Source: Streptomyces flavotricini (GTDB lineage: Bacteria > Actinomycetota > Actinomycetes > Streptomycetales > Streptomycetaceae). Taken from it: a stretch of 64,000 bases of DNA. The DNA lies in NCBI RefSeq assembly GCF_020639365.1, contig NZ_JAINUL010000001.1:3237223-3301222 (forward strand). The letters are read 5' to 3'. Shown piece after piece: positions 31,113 through 39,787 of this stretch. Both the position numbers and the translations under genes were made by a program. Every line of letters begins with the position of its first letter. Position 1 is the first letter of the stretch. Below the pieces are notes generated by a model that did no database searches, had not been told where the DNA came from, and saw nothing but the letters and a program-made list of their open reading frames with translations.

Positions 31113-32504
31113 TCATCCGAGGTCGAGACGCAGGAGATCTTCCTCCGTCTCGCGCCGGACGATCACCCGCGCCTGGCCGTCGCGCACGGCGACGACGGGC
31201 GGTCGGAGCGCATGGTTGTAGTTGCTGGCCATGGAGCGGCAGTACGCCCCCGTGGCGGGTACGGCGAGGAGGTCCCCCGGGGCCAGGTCGGCCGGCAGGA
31301 AGGCGTCCTTCACCACGATGTCACCGCTCTCGCAGTGCTTGCCGACGACGCGGACCAGCATGGGCTCGGCGTCGGAGACGCGGGAGACGAGGGTGACGGC
31401 GTACTCGGCGTCGTAGAGGGCGGTGCGGATGTTGTCCGACATGCCGCCGTCGACGGAGACGTACGTGCGCAGCCCCTCGAGCGGCTTGATCGTGCCGACC
31501 TCGTAGAGGGTGAAGGCGGTGGGGCCGACGATGGCGCGGCCGGGCTCGACGGAGATGCGGGGCGCGCGCAGGCCGGCGGACTCGCACTCCCGGGCGACGA
31601 TCTCGTGCAGGGCCTTGGCGATCTCGTGGGGCTCCCGCGGGTCGTCGGAGGAGGTGTAGGCGATGCCGAGACCGCCGCCGAGGTCGATCTCGGGGAGCTC
31701 GACGCCGTGCTCGTCCCGTACGGCGGCCAGCAGCCGCACCACGCGCTTCGCGGAGACCTCGAAGCCGGCCATGTCGAAGATCTGCGAGCCGATGTGGGAG
31801 TGGACGCCGAGCAGTTCGAGGCTGTCGTGCCCGAGGGCGCGCCGTACGGCCTCGGCGGCGGAGCCGTCGGCGACGGCGATGCCGAACTTCTGGTCCTCGT
31901 GCGCGGTGGCGATGAACTCGTGGGTGTGCGCTTCCACGCCGACGGTCACGCGGATCTGTACGGGCTGGCGCACGCCCAGCTCACGGGCGATGTGCGCGAC
32001 GCGGGCGATCTCCTGGAAGGAGTCGAGGACGATCCGGCCGACGCCGGCGGTGACGGCCCGGGTGATCTCGGCCGCGGACTTGTTGTTCCCGTGGAAGGCG
32101 ATCCGCTCGGCGGGCATGCCCGCGGCGAGGGCGGTGGCCAGCTCGCCGCCGGAGCAGACGTCGAGGTTGAGCCCTTCTTCCTTCAGCCACTTCACGACCG
32201 CCTTGGAGAGGAACGCCTTGCCCGCGTAGAACACGTCGGCGTCGGGCCCGAAGGCGTGCGCCCAGGCGCGGCACCGGGCCCGGAAGTCCTCTTCGTCGAG
32301 GAAGTAGGCGGGCGTCCCGAACTCCTCGGCGAGCGCGGTGACGGGCATGCCGCCCACGGTCACCACTCCGTCGCCGTTCCGCCGTACGGTCCGGGCCCAG
32401 ACCTTCTCGTCGAGCGCGTTGAGGTCGGCGGGCGGCGGGGAGTAGTGGCCCTCGGGCAGGACGTCGGCGTGGCGGGGCCCGGCGGGGTGCGCGGAACGGC
32501 TCAT
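31113..32504 (-). CDS. lysA: Diaminopimelate decarboxylase
   Basis: A 463-residue fold-III PLP enzyme that decarboxylates meso-DAP to lysine. It has the PLP Lys in [28 protein letters not shown], the HIGSQIFD substrate motif, and the C-terminal [10 protein letters not shown] motif with the partner-site Cys. The start is the ATG at 32502-32504. It is upstream of hom-thrC on the same strand, grouping aspartate-family genes, and downstream of nrtL. Confidence 0.96.
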   Translation of the reverse strand: MSRSAHPAGPRHADVLPEGHYSPPPADLNALDEKVWARTVRRNGDGVVTVGGMPVTALAEEFGTPAYFLDEEDFRARCRAWAHAFGPDADVFYAGKAFLSKAVVKWLKEEGLNLDVCSGGELATALAAGMPAERIAFHGNNKSAAEITRAVTAGVGRIVLDSFQEIARVAHIARELGVRQPVQIRVTVGVEAHTHEFIATAHEDQKFGIAVADGSAAEAVRRALGHDSLELLGVHSHIGSQIFDMAGFEVSAKRVVRLLAAVRDEHGVELPEIDLGGGLGIAYTSSDDPREPHEIAKALHEIVARECESAGLRAPRISVEPGRAIVGPTAFTLYEVGTIKPLEGLRTYVSVDGGMSDNIRTALYDAEYAVTLVSRVSDAEPMLVRVVGKHCESGDIVVKDAFLPADLAPGDLLAVPATGAYCRSMASNYNHALRPPVVAVRDGQARVIVRRETEEDLLRLDLG

Positions 32505-32523
32505 CGGTATCTCTCTTCGCAGA

Positions 32524-33657
32524 TCACAGGCAGTCAGGTGCGTCTATGCCGAGAAGGGCCAGGCCGCCGGCCAGCACCGTCCCGGCGGCTTCGGCAAGAG
32601 CCAGCCGGGCGCGGTGGGCGGCCGAGGGTTTCTCGTCCCCCTTGGGCAGGACGCAGTGCTGGAAATCGAGCAGCTCGTCGGCGACGCGCACGAGGAACCG
32701 GACGAGCTGCTCCGGCGCGCGCCGATGCGCGGCGGCCTCCAGCACGAGGGGGTACTCGGCGAGCAGCCGCAGCAGTTCGGGGGCGCCGGGTGCGGCGGGC
32801 CGGGTGGGCGCGGGGGGCCGGGCGGAGACGTCGGTCTCGGCGGGCCGGGTGGGCGCGGGGGTCTCTGCGGGTGCGGGGGTCTCCGGGGGCGCGGCGGTCT
32901 CCGGGGGCGCGGCGGTCTCCGGGGGCGCGGCGGTCTCCGGGGGCGCGGCGGTCTCGCCGGGCTCGGGGCCGAAACCGAGGCGGGCGGCGCCGCGGCCGAG
33001 GGCCTTGGCACGGGCGTGCGCGTACCGCACGAGGAAGAACTCGCTGGACTCGTCCTGGACGAGGAGTCCGGCCCCGAACTGGGGGGTCTCGCGGGCCGGA
33101 ACGGCGAGCACGGCCCAGCCGGCGGCATCCCGCCCGTAGGCGGCGACCACGTCCCCGTCGCGGCGCGCGACGGGCGCGACGACGGGCGGCGCGCCGCCGT
33201 CCCCCCGTCCCTGGCTGCGCAGGATGCGTACGACGGCCTCGTGGACGGCGCGCCGGCGGAACTCGGCGGTGGGGGTCCAGCAGAAGGGCTCCACCTCGAC
33301 GGCGTCGTCCGCGTACCCGTAGCGCGGTCCGCGCGACAGCACTTCGCGGACGAGGTCGGCGGCGGCGCGGGGGGCGAGGGTGAAGTTCAGGAACCCGGCG
33401 CCCGTGATCTCCACGCGCTCGATCCCGGGCTCCGCGGCCAGGCCTTCGGCGATCACCCGGGCGACTTCCGCGGGGGGCCGGCGGGCGGCCCGGGCGACCT
33501 GGAACGCGACGGGAGTGGCGTAGTCGCCCGCTCCGCCGGGCCGGGTCCGCTCGATGACGACCCGCTCGGGCAGGTCCGCCGCGGCCGGCAGCTCCCCGTC
33601 CTCGACGGCGCGGCGCACGGCGCGTGCGACGGTGCTGGAGAGGTCGGCGGGGGTCAC
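32524..33657 (-). CDS. nrtL: ArgS-related anticodon-binding protein NrtL
   Basis: A 377-residue protein derived from arginyl-tRNA synthetase. The N-terminal Arg-tRNA-synt N domain ([35 protein letters not shown], part) is kept. The catalytic core with HIGH and KMSKS motifs is absent. A DALR anticodon-binding domain forms the C-terminus ([24 protein letters not shown] onward). The linker contains four ETAAPP hexapeptides. In Streptomyces this gene sits upstream of lysA. It cannot charge tRNA; a tRNA-binding or regulatory role is inferred. Confidence 0.9.
   Translation of the reverse strand: MTPADLSSTVARAVRRAVEDGELPAAADLPERVVIERTRPGGAGDYATPVAFQVARAARRPPAEVARVIAEGLAAEPGIERVEITGAGFLNFTLAPRAAADLVREVLSRGPRYGYADDAVEVEPFCWTPTAEFRRRAVHEAVVRILRSQGRGDGGAPPVVAPVARRDGDVVAAYGRDAAGWAVLAVPARETPQFGAGLLVQDESSEFFLVRYAHARAKALGRGAARLGFGPEPGETAAPPETAAPPETAAPPETAAPPETPAPAETPAPTRPAETDVSARPPAPTRPAAPGAPELLRLLAEYPLVLEAAAHRRAPEQLVRFLVRVADELLDFQHCVLPKGDEKPSAAHRARLALAEAAGTVLAGGLALLGIDAPDCL
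32876..32952. repeat. 18-bp tandem repeat within nrtL
   Basis: The block repeats with an exact 18-bp period (CTCCGG occurs at 32881, 32899, 32917 and 32935) and encodes ETAAPP units. In-frame expansion or contraction would leave the gene intact. Confidence 0.9.
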
Positions 33658-33725
33658 GGGACCAGCCTAGGGGAGAAGCCCACCCATCCCGCGAATGGTT
33701 TCGCCATGTGAACAGGTGCCCGGCG

Positions 33726-34148
33726 CTACCCTCTCCCCCGCCCGGCCGGCGCACCCTTCCGCTCGCGCCGGTCCTTGCGCTCGATGAGCCGGCGTACGAC
33801 CCGTACCAGCTCGGCGGGCTCGAAGGGCTTGGCGAGGAAGGCATCCACCCCGGCCTCGATCCCGGCCTCCACCTCGTACTGCGTACAGGCGCTCACGATG
33901 GCGAGGGGCAGATGCCGCGTCCGCGGATCGGCACGCAGCCGCGCGGCGGCCGCAAACCCGTCCAACCGGGGCATGACCACATCAAGGGTGATCAGGTCGG
34001 GGCACACGTCGTGCACGATGTCCAGGCATTCGGCACCATCGTTCGCGGTCACGACCTCGAAGCCCTCCAGCTCGAGATTGACCTTGATCAGCTGCCGGAT
34101 GACCTTGTTGTCGTCGACAACAAGCACCCGGCCCGAGGCGCCTGACAC
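33726..34148 (-). CDS. Single-domain response regulator
   Basis: A receiver-only protein of about 140 residues. It has the acidic pocket VLVVDDNKVIRQLI, phosphoacceptor Asp in DLITLDVVMPRLDG, the Ser switch residue in AIVSACTQ and the conserved Lys in FLAKPFEPAELV. A short basic tail replaces an output domain. The start is the GTG at 34146-34148, placing the receiver at residue ~7; longer starts would overlap the tRNA promoter area. No cognate kinase is in the window. CheY-like signalling or phosphorelay roles are possible. Confidence 0.87.
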   Translation of the reverse strand: MSGASGRVLVVDDNKVIRQLIKVNLELEGFEVVTANDGAECLDIVHDVCPDLITLDVVMPRLDGFAAAARLRADPRTRHLPLAIVSACTQYEVEAGIEAGVDAFLAKPFEPAELVRVVRRLIERKDRRERKGAPAGRGRG

Positions 34149-34301
34149 AACTCGAGAGTAGGTCCGCCTAAGCCCCCGCGTCCGGGTTTTTGCCACTTCC
34201 ACCCCCTCCGAGCGACCCGCGCCCCGAACCCCGGTAATCGGTTCCTGATCACCCCGCGGAAGCTGGTAGTGTTCAACCCGTCGCCGCAACGCGAACGACA
34301 C

Positions 34302-34373
34302 GCCCCCGTAGCTCAGGGGATAGAGCAACGGCCTCCGGAGCCGTGTGCGCAGGTTCGAATCCTGCCGGGGGCA
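34302..34373 (+). tRNA. tRNA-Arg (anticodon CCG)
   Basis: A cloverleaf is formed by the acceptor pair GCCCCCG/CGGGGGC, D-arm GCTC/GAGC, anticodon stem ACGGC/GCCGT with loop CTCCGGA (anticodon CCG), T-arm GCAGG-TTCGAAT-CCTGC and discriminator A. CCA is not encoded. The 3' part from 34330 belongs to the 46-bp attachment repeat, so this complete copy is regenerated by the integrated element. Confidence 0.96.
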
Positions 34374-34375
34374 CT
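34330..34375 (+). repeat. attL, 46-bp core repeat
   Basis: Positions 34330-34375 are identical to 46198-46243. The repeat covers the anticodon loop through the 3' end of tRNA-Arg plus CT. Flanks differ immediately on both sides (C versus G before it, T versus C after it). Confidence 0.96.
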
Positions 34376-34391
34376 TCGCAGGAAGTGCCCA

Positions 34392-34430
34392 AAGACCCCG
34401 CCATCAGCGCCTTCGCTGAGACGGGGTCTT
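34392..34430. terminator. Element-supplied hairpin after tRNA-Arg
   Basis: AAGACCCCG (34392-34400) pairs with CGGGGTCTT (34422-34430), and CAGCG (34405-34409) with CGCTG (34414-34418) within it. The hairpin lies 17 bp past attL and can end tRNA transcription now that the native hairpin has moved beyond attR. Confidence 0.75.
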
Positions 34431-34538
34431 CGCGTATGTGCAGCCATGTGCAAGGCCATGCAGCCCCCTGACAGCCCCTGCGGCCTATTCGCGGCCTGGA
34501 CGCCTCCACAACTCCCCAGGTCAGCCTGGGAAACACGA

Positions 34539-34564
34539 AGGCCCCCGGGTTTCCCCAGGGGCCT
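34539..34564 (-). terminator. Hairpin after the integrase gene
   Basis: AGGCCCC (34539-34545) pairs with GGGGCCT (34558-34564), 22 bp beyond the int stop. It probably ends the rep-xis-int transcript. Confidence 0.6.
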
Positions 34565-34585
34565 CGGGCCACAACGGCCCACCTC

Positions 34586-35959
34586 TCACTCGTACTCGCG
34601 TAGCAGCTCCTCGATCCGCCGGTTGCCGACTTCCTGCCGGCCGTCGAGGCACTTGGCGTACCGGCCGAGCAGTACCTCCACGCTGTTCCCGGCTCGTGCC
34701 GCAACCTCGGTCGGGTCGACACCGGCGTTGAGCCAGGTGGAGAGCGCGGAGTGCCTCAGGTCGTATGGGCGCCGCGCGAGCGGAGAAGCTACGGCGGCCG
34801 GCGGCAGGGCCAGGAGCCGCGCCTCCTGCCAGGCCCGGTAGTACGTGGAGGAGGACACCACTCCCCCGCCCTCGCTGAAGAAGAGTCGCCCGTCCTCAGC
34901 GGTCCCGAAGGTGTCGATGTGCTCCTGGAGGACGGAGACGAGCTGGGGCGGGATCGGCACGCGCCGTACCTCCTCGGCGGGCCGGTTCTTGAGCCCGCGG
35001 TCGTCATGGCTCAGGCCGGAATCGGTCCACTGTCGCCCCACACTCGGTCGGGACCGGTTCAGTAGTGCCTCTCCCCAGCCGCAGGCAGGGAGGGTGAGAT
35101 CCGACAAGGGGAGCCCCACTGCCTCGGCGGGCCGGAAGCCTCCGAAGTACATCCCGGCGAAGAGCCCGACCAGGCGCCGGCCGCGGGCCCGCTTGAAGCC
35201 GCCGACATAGGACACCGCGCACAGCAGTGACCGCGCCTGCTCCGGATTCGCCACGACACGGGGATCCACGTCGTTGGCCACCTTCGGCTTCTGCCAGCGA
35301 ACAGCACCGAGCGGATTTTCCTGGAACTCACCGAGATCAACCGCGTAGTGCATGGAATTCACCAAGGTTCGCCGCTTCCGGTGAACGGTTTCCGCCGCGG
35401 CAGCTGTCCCATCCAGCTTGATCTTGAGGGAGTCGAGCACTGCACGCCCCACGACGGGATCCGCAAGATCTCCGAGGGGACGAGAGGCCTTGGACACCCA
35501 GTGAAGCGCGTTGGCGATCTCGTCCGGGATTTCTCGATCATCAGGCCCCGGTATGACGAATGCCCAGTTGCGCAGCGCTCGCCGGAGAACTCTCTCCTCG
35601 GGGCGACCGGGCCGGTCGTCCAACAGGGCCAGCGTGACGGAGGTCAATGATTCGTTGATCCCGTCACGGGTGTTCGGGGCGGCATGCGGCCACTTCATCG
35701 CGAGGTACTGCAACGCGAAGGAGTACCAGCTCAGGGACGCCTTGCGCTCTGCCATGGAGTCGGGAAGGCCCGAAACCGTGTCGAATTCCTCGCCGTCGCG
35801 CGTGGCGCGAAGCAGCTTCGACCTGAAACTGTCAGCGAGCGCTTTCGTCTTACGTGTCTCAGAGAAAGACAGCCCGGCAACCTTCCATCGCACCTCATAG
35901 GAGGGCCGTTTCCCGGGCTTGACCCGAATCGACCAGACCCGAACATCGGTGGACTTCAC
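34586..35959 (-). CDS. int: Tyrosine site-specific integrase of the AICE
   Basis: A 457-residue recombinase that should integrate the element at tRNA-Arg. An N-terminal arm/core-binding part precedes the catalytic domain. The latter has the first Arg in FGGFRPAEAVGLPLSDL, the second box ARRPYDLRHSALSTWLNAG and the nucleophile Tyr in VLLGRYAKCLDG. Its stop lies about 210 bp from attL, the usual AICE position. The GTG start overlaps the xis stop (GTGA), so int, xis and rep are translationally coupled. Confidence 0.95.
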   Translation of the reverse strand: MKSTDVRVWSIRVKPGKRPSYEVRWKVAGLSFSETRKTKALADSFRSKLLRATRDGEEFDTVSGLPDSMAERKASLSWYSFALQYLAMKWPHAAPNTRDGINESLTSVTLALLDDRPGRPEERVLRRALRNWAFVIPGPDDREIPDEIANALHWVSKASRPLGDLADPVVGRAVLDSLKIKLDGTAAAAETVHRKRRTLVNSMHYAVDLGEFQENPLGAVRWQKPKVANDVDPRVVANPEQARSLLCAVSYVGGFKRARGRRLVGLFAGMYFGGFRPAEAVGLPLSDLTLPACGWGEALLNRSRPSVGRQWTDSGLSHDDRGLKNRPAEEVRRVPIPPQLVSVLQEHIDTFGTAEDGRLFFSEGGGVVSSSTYYRAWQEARLLALPPAAVASPLARRPYDLRHSALSTWLNAGVDPTEVAARAGNSVEVLLGRYAKCLDGRQEVGNRRIEELLREYE

Positions 35960-36144
35960 GCGGCAGCCCCTTCCCGGCTCCGAAGCCAGGCATGAAAGTC
36001 ACTCCGCCAGACACGCAGCTCTCCGTTCGGCAGCGTGAATGCCTTGGGCGCCTTCCCGAGTTCACGCCACCGGTAGAAGGTCCGCCGCGAAATCCCCTTC
36101 AACTCGGATAGGACCTCCGCCGTGGTCATCAGCTCGTCCTTCAC
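35956..36144 (-). CDS. xis: Excisionase-like HTH protein
   Basis: A 62-residue MerR-like/HTH_17 protein (TTAEVLSELKGISRRTFYRWRELGKAPKAF, part), followed by a beta wing NGELRVWRSDFHAWL. Its size and place between rep and int match Xis of pSAM2-like elements, which directs the integrase toward excision. The GTG start overlaps the rep stop. Confidence 0.88.
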   Translation of the reverse strand: MKDELMTTAEVLSELKGISRRTFYRWRELGKAPKAFTLPNGELRVWRSDFHAWLRSREGAAA

Positions 36145-37544
36145 GTCACGTCTCCTTCCAAATCGAGCAGGGCTTCGCGGGCGGTTTCACGGTTGAGCTG
36201 GATGTCGCGGCGGATGTTGGCGGCGAGCCAGGACTCACCGGGTGTGTGGCCGTTGCCGGCGTAGGCCCAGTGGGCGACGACGAGGAGGGTGGCTTCCGGG
36301 TGGTCGTCGGGGTTGGGCAGGCCGAGGGAGGCGCGTTGTTGGGCGGCCCGGTAGTCGGCGCGTACTTGGCGTAAGGCGCCGAGGGTGGTCGAGTAGCTGC
36401 GGGATTTGGTGGAGAAGTGGCCGCGGAAGCCGAGCATGTGAGCCCAGGCCCGCAGGCGCCGTTCCGGGTAGGCCCTATCGAGGTCCATGCAGGCTTCCAT
36501 CAGCCGCCGCGGGTGGTCGGGTACGGCGAGGAGGATCAGCGCTTCTTTGTTGCCCACGGGGTGGTCCACGGTGCCGGTCGTCTCGGCGGCTTTCGTCGCG
36601 TACTTGGCGACGTAGGAGGCGACCGCCTGCTCCGTTAGCTCTTCTCCGTTCCCGAAGGCGCCGATGGGCTGCACGTCAATCTGCTCGCCCCACTGGAACA
36701 CCCAGTCGTGCTCGAAGCCGTGCTCCGGTGTGGCCGGCACGACGACGCGGACACGAGCAGCGGCGGCCCGGATGGAGTCGGTGAGCATGTCGAGGGTGGC
36801 CCACACAGGCGGTGGGCTGTCGAGCCCGTCCGGTCCGTCGAAACGGATCACGGCGTGGAAGTGGACGGCGCCGCGCTTCTGGTACTCGGCGACCTTGCCG
36901 AAGGAGACGCGGGACTGTTCGCGGGCGGCTTTCTGCGTGATCCCGGCGCGGGCGGCGATCTCGCGGCGGAGGTAGATCGTGAAGTAGCGCCACAGGTCGG
37001 AGGCGTGGTTGTTCCAGAGCACGGCGCCCGCGTAGTCGTACGTGGACGGGTCGAGCGGGGTGCCCAGTTCTTCAGCGTCTTCGGGGTGCCGGATGCCGCA
37101 GCGGCAGGGGCGGGTGCCGGGCCGGTTGTGGACCGGCCCGAACGACGGGGCGGTCAGGGTGGCGAAGACGCGGGGGTGATCCCGGATCGTTTCGGGGGTG
37201 CCCTTGGCGGGGTCTCCGACGAGTCCGGCGCGGATCAGGTGGTAGGTGTCGCCTGCGTAGGTCCAGGCGCAGGCGGGGCAGCGGGAGGCCCGGCGGTTGC
37301 CGCAGGCGATCCGGAGGACGCCGCCGGGTTCGGCGTCGGTCGTGTAAGCGTGGAGGACAGTCCGCGTGGCGGGGTCGAGGAGCTTGGTCCCGCCGGAGAG
37401 GCGGATGGGGGCGGCGCATCCTCCGGTGCGGCGGATCTGTTCATGGAGGCGGTCGAAGCCGGGGGCCCCGGCCACCCGGAGCAGGTCGCTCAGGGTGGCC
37501 GGGTCCAGGCCCGCCGCGGTGGCGGTGTCGGACAAGGCGCTCAC
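36141..37544 (-). CDS. Rolling-circle replication initiator (RepSA-like)
   Basis: A protein of 467 residues from the GTG at 37542-37544, which overlaps the preceding stop. The metal-binding HUH motif is GAVHFHAVIRFDG and the candidate nicking Tyr lies in VASYVAKYATKA. Cys pairs early in the protein (RCPAC, PCRCG) may bind zinc. This matches the RepSA family, which nicks the double-strand origin of AICEs for replication after excision. The origin itself was not identified. Confidence 0.9.
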   Translation of the reverse strand: MSALSDTATAAGLDPATLSDLLRVAGAPGFDRLHEQIRRTGGCAAPIRLSGGTKLLDPATRTVLHAYTTDAEPGGVLRIACGNRRASRCPACAWTYAGDTYHLIRAGLVGDPAKGTPETIRDHPRVFATLTAPSFGPVHNRPGTRPCRCGIRHPEDAEELGTPLDPSTYDYAGAVLWNNHASDLWRYFTIYLRREIAARAGITQKAAREQSRVSFGKVAEYQKRGAVHFHAVIRFDGPDGLDSPPPVWATLDMLTDSIRAAAARVRVVVPATPEHGFEHDWVFQWGEQIDVQPIGAFGNGEELTEQAVASYVAKYATKAAETTGTVDHPVGNKEALILLAVPDHPRRLMEACMDLDRAYPERRLRAWAHMLGFRGHFSTKSRSYSTTLGALRQVRADYRAAQQRASLGLPNPDDHPEATLLVVAHWAYAGNGHTPGESWLAANIRRDIQLNRETAREALLDLEGDVT

Positions 37545-37726
37545 TTCCCGGCGCGGACGAGGCCGGCGGAGATGGTGCGGCCGAGGCCCCGGCAGGCCGG
37601 GCAGTTGACGCGGATGGTGGTCCGGGTGCCGTCCGTGGAGCGTGTGCCGGTGGTGATCGTGGCGGTGGCGAAGCCGTCGCACTCGTGGCAGATGCGCGGC
37701 GGGGTCGAAGTGGTCTGGGGCATCAT
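37541..37726 (-). CDS. Small four-cysteine zinc-ribbon protein
   Basis: A 61-residue protein with two CxxC knuckles (ICHECDG and NCPACRGLG) about 30 residues apart, a likely zinc ribbon. It overlaps the rep start by 4 bp and is coupled to it. Similar small ORFs precede rep in other AICEs. Function is unknown; nucleic-acid binding is a guess. Confidence 0.75.
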   Translation of the reverse strand: MMPQTTSTPPRICHECDGFATATITTGTRSTDGTRTTIRVNCPACRGLGRTISAGLVRAGK

Positions 37727-37816
37727 GAGGCTTCCCTTTCGGGTCCGTTGGATCTGGAGGGGTTCAGGCGCCCGGGGCGGCGGAAGTTTGGCGACCGAGG
37801 CCGTCCCGGGGGCCGC

Positions 37817-38371
37817 TTAGCGTGTGTGGCGCCTGCCGTGGCCCTTGGCCGCGTACATCGAGGAGTCGGCGGCGGAGAGCGCGTCGGTGAGCGCGGGCAC
37901 CGGAAGGTTCGCGCGGTGGCAGTGGCCGACCGAGGCGGAGACCGGCAGGATGCAGCGGTGGTGCGTGACGGGCTGGTCCAAGGCGGCCCGGAGGGCAGGA
38001 AGGCCCGGGGTTGCGGCCGGGTCGGTGACGACTGCGGCGAATTCGTCTCCGCCGAGCCGGGCGGCGATTCCGTAGCGGCCGCACCAGCTGGACAGGCGGC
38101 GGGCGGTCGCGGTGAGGACCGCGTCTCCGGCGGCGTGGCCGTGGGTGTCGTTGACGGCCTTGAAGTCGTCCAGGTCAACCAGGAGCACGAGCGCGTTGCG
38201 GTGCTTGGCGATGAGGTGTTCGGCGCGGGCGGTCCATCCGGCGCGGGTGTGCAGGCCAGTCAGGGGGTCTCGGCGGGCGGTGGCCAGGCGGCGCAGGAGG
38301 ATCCCGCCGTGGAAGGCCCAGCCCAGGGCCGGTAACCCCGCGGCGATGACGTGCGTGTCCATCTGCGTCAC
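37817..38371 (-). CDS. GGDEF-domain protein (candidate diguanylate cyclase)
   Basis: A 184-residue protein. A hydrophobic N-terminal helix (HVIAAGLPALGWAFHGGILL) precedes a GGDEF domain with DPLTGLHTRAGW, LVDLDDFKAVNDTHGHAAGD and the intact active-site RLGGDEFAAV. All residues needed for c-di-GMP synthesis appear present. No classical RxxD inhibitory site was noted just upstream of GGDEF. The gene sits in the transfer operon and overlaps the next gene's start (ATGA), so it is part of the element and not of the host chromosome. Confidence 0.9.
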   Translation of the reverse strand: MTQMDTHVIAAGLPALGWAFHGGILLRRLATARRDPLTGLHTRAGWTARAEHLIAKHRNALVLLVDLDDFKAVNDTHGHAAGDAVLTATARRLSSWCGRYGIAARLGGDEFAAVVTDPAATPGLPALRAALDQPVTHHRCILPVSASVGHCHRANLPVPALTDALSAADSSMYAAKGHGRRHTR

Positions 38372-38697
38372 CGCCCCTTCTGGAGGTCCTTGACCAGCAG
38401 GCGCAGGACCACCGCGATCACCGCGACGGAGACGCCGGTGATGGCGACGGCGAGGAGCATCGAGACGAGGACGGCGCCGACCACGAGGACGACGGCGCCA
38501 CCGCCGGCCGCCAGGACGATCGCGCTGCCCGGGGTGAGCTGGACCGTGGCACGGGTCGGTGCGGCCTGTGCGTGGTGGTCGCGGGACTTCAAGGAAGGCT
38601 CACGGTGCGACTCGGCCTCGGGGACAGCGACGGCGTGAGCGAGTGGAACAACGGTGCCGGTCGGGAGCGGGTTGACCGGGATGCGCGGTCGGAGCAT
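38368..38697 (-). CDS. SpdD-like plasmid spread protein
   Basis: About 109 residues from the ATG at 38695-38697 (GGGAG upstream). A hydrophilic N-terminal half is followed by two adjacent hydrophobic helices (SAIVLAAGGGAVVLVVGAVLV and MLLAVAITGVSVAVIAVVL) and a basic end. The pattern and position match SpdD/SpdA-type proteins needed for intramycelial spread of Streptomyces plasmids. It is coupled to the GGDEF gene. Confidence 0.78.
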   Translation of the reverse strand: MLRPRIPVNPLPTGTVVPLAHAVAVPEAESHREPSLKSRDHHAQAAPTRATVQLTPGSAIVLAAGGGAVVLVVGAVLVSMLLAVAITGVSVAVIAVVLRLLVKDLQKGR

Positions 38698-38708
38698 GGC
38701 GGTTCTCC

Positions 38709-38864
38709 CTACTTGGTGATCGGGGCGAGGAACGGGGCGAGAGAGCTGTTGGCGAGGAGGAAGCCGCTGAGGAGGATCACGGCGACGAGCCACAGCGGCG
38801 GGCGGACGAGCTTGTAGCCGAGGACGCCGACGGCGATCAGGGCGAGCCAGAGCGGTACGTCCAT
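38709..38864 (-). CDS. 51-residue membrane protein in the spread operon
   Basis: A short gene: ATG at 38862-38864, TAG at 38709-38711, with a strong ribosome-binding site AAAGGAG nine bases upstream. The protein is MDVPLWLALIAVGVLGYKLV followed by a second helix (LWLVAVILLSGFLLA) and a short polar end. The 2-TM miniprotein fits between the SpdD-like protein (11 bp away) and the Cys/His transfer protein, as in other AICEs. Function is unknown; a spread or pore role is inferred from context. Confidence 0.75.
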   Translation of the reverse strand: MDVPLWLALIAVGVLGYKLVRPPLWLVAVILLSGFLLANSSLAPFLAPITK

Positions 38865-38884
38865 GACGCGGGTCTCCTTTGCGA

Positions 38885-39073
38885 TCAGCGCGGGTTGCAG
38901 CGGTGGGTTCGGGCGGCGAGTTCGGCGGCGGCGCGGGTGAGGTAGTCGGCGGAGAAGTCGCAGCCGGGGGCGGTACAGACGGCGGTGTGCTTCGTACGGC
39001 CCCGGCCGTCCTGGTGGCTGCCGACCCGCACCGGGCCGATGCGGATGACGTTGTAGAAGCGGTTCGGGCGCAT
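38885..39073 (-). CDS. Small mobile-element transfer protein with CCHC finger
   Basis: A 62-residue protein from the ATG at 39071-39073, behind AAAGGGGA. The N-terminal strand RFYNVIRIGPVRVGSH is followed by a zinc-finger-like C-terminus (CTAPGCDFSADYLTRA ... HRC). It belongs to the short 'mobile element transfer protein' group found between SpdB and SpdD genes of actinomycete elements. Longer in-frame starts are possible but overlap the SpdB-like gene. Confidence 0.75.
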   Translation of the reverse strand: MRPNRFYNVIRIGPVRVGSHQDGRGRTKHTAVCTAPGCDFSADYLTRAAAELAARTHRCNPR

Positions 39074-39092
39074 GGATCTGTCCCCTTTCGAG

Positions 39093-39761
39093 TCAGGCGA
39101 GTTGGAGGGCGATCGAGTCCGCCAGAGCGGCGGGAACGCCGAGGCGGGCGCGGAGGGTCGCAGCGTCGATCGGGGTGCCGGTCTGGGCATGGTGGGCATC
39201 CGCGATCTTCCGGGCGTGGTCGAGCAGCGCGGGCGGAACGGGTACGGCAGGCGCTGCGGGAGTGAGTGTGGGATCCGGTGGGATGTCCTGCGGGGCGGGC
39301 GCCGCCGGTGGCAGCTCGGGAGCCGGTTCCGGGGCGCGTTCCACGGTCAGGTCAGGCAGCGCGGGTTCCTCGGCGAGCTCTGGCTCAGGCCGTGGATCCG
39401 GGGCCTGAGCGTGGGCGAGGAGGGTGCCGCCGAGGAAGGCGAGTGCCGGCCATCCGGCGACGAGGATGCGCAGCCAGGGCGGGACGTTGTGCAGGTCGAG
39501 CAGTCCAGCGGTGGCGACGTTGGCGCCGAGTGAGGCGACGAGGGCGATGGCGAACCAGAGCCACGCGTCGCGGTTGCCCGTATCGGTACGCATCCGGCGC
39601 CAGGCGGCGACCAGCAGCAAGTCGACGCTGACCGGGTAGGCCCAGGCCTTCCAACCGTCCTGCCCGGCGGCGGCAGCGAGATCGTGAAGGTGGGCGAAGG
39701 ACAGGGCACCGGCGATGACGGCCTGGACGAGCACGGCGTCAGGACGGAGATTCCGGAACAC
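39093..39761 (-). CDS. SpdB-like (DUF2637) spread membrane protein
   Basis: A 222-residue protein. Four N-terminal membrane helices (~8-28, ~40-58, ~68-90, ~95-115) form the DUF2637 domain, with GWKAWAYPVSVDLLLVAAW. A Pro/Glu/Ala-rich linker and a small C-terminal HTH-like segment (LLDHARKIADAHHAQTGTPIDAATLRARLG, part) follow. Family knowledge: SpdB proteins assist spread of transferred DNA across septa within the recipient mycelium. The GTG start has GGAGG six bases upstream. It is downstream of the translocase. Confidence 0.87.
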   Translation of the reverse strand: MFRNLRPDAVLVQAVIAGALSFAHLHDLAAAAGQDGWKAWAYPVSVDLLLVAAWRRMRTDTGNRDAWLWFAIALVASLGANVATAGLLDLHNVPPWLRILVAGWPALAFLGGTLLAHAQAPDPRPEPELAEEPALPDLTVERAPEPAPELPPAAPAPQDIPPDPTLTPAAPAVPVPPALLDHARKIADAHHAQTGTPIDAATLRARLGVPAALADSIALQLA

Positions 39762-39787
39762 GAGCCACCTCCTTTCAGGGGAAGTCG

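Noticed and set aside
34302..34373. Possibility that the tRNA-Arg was destroyed by integration
   Set aside because: The copy at 34302 is complete through the discriminator base because the element restores the 3' end; only the copy at 46198 is partial.
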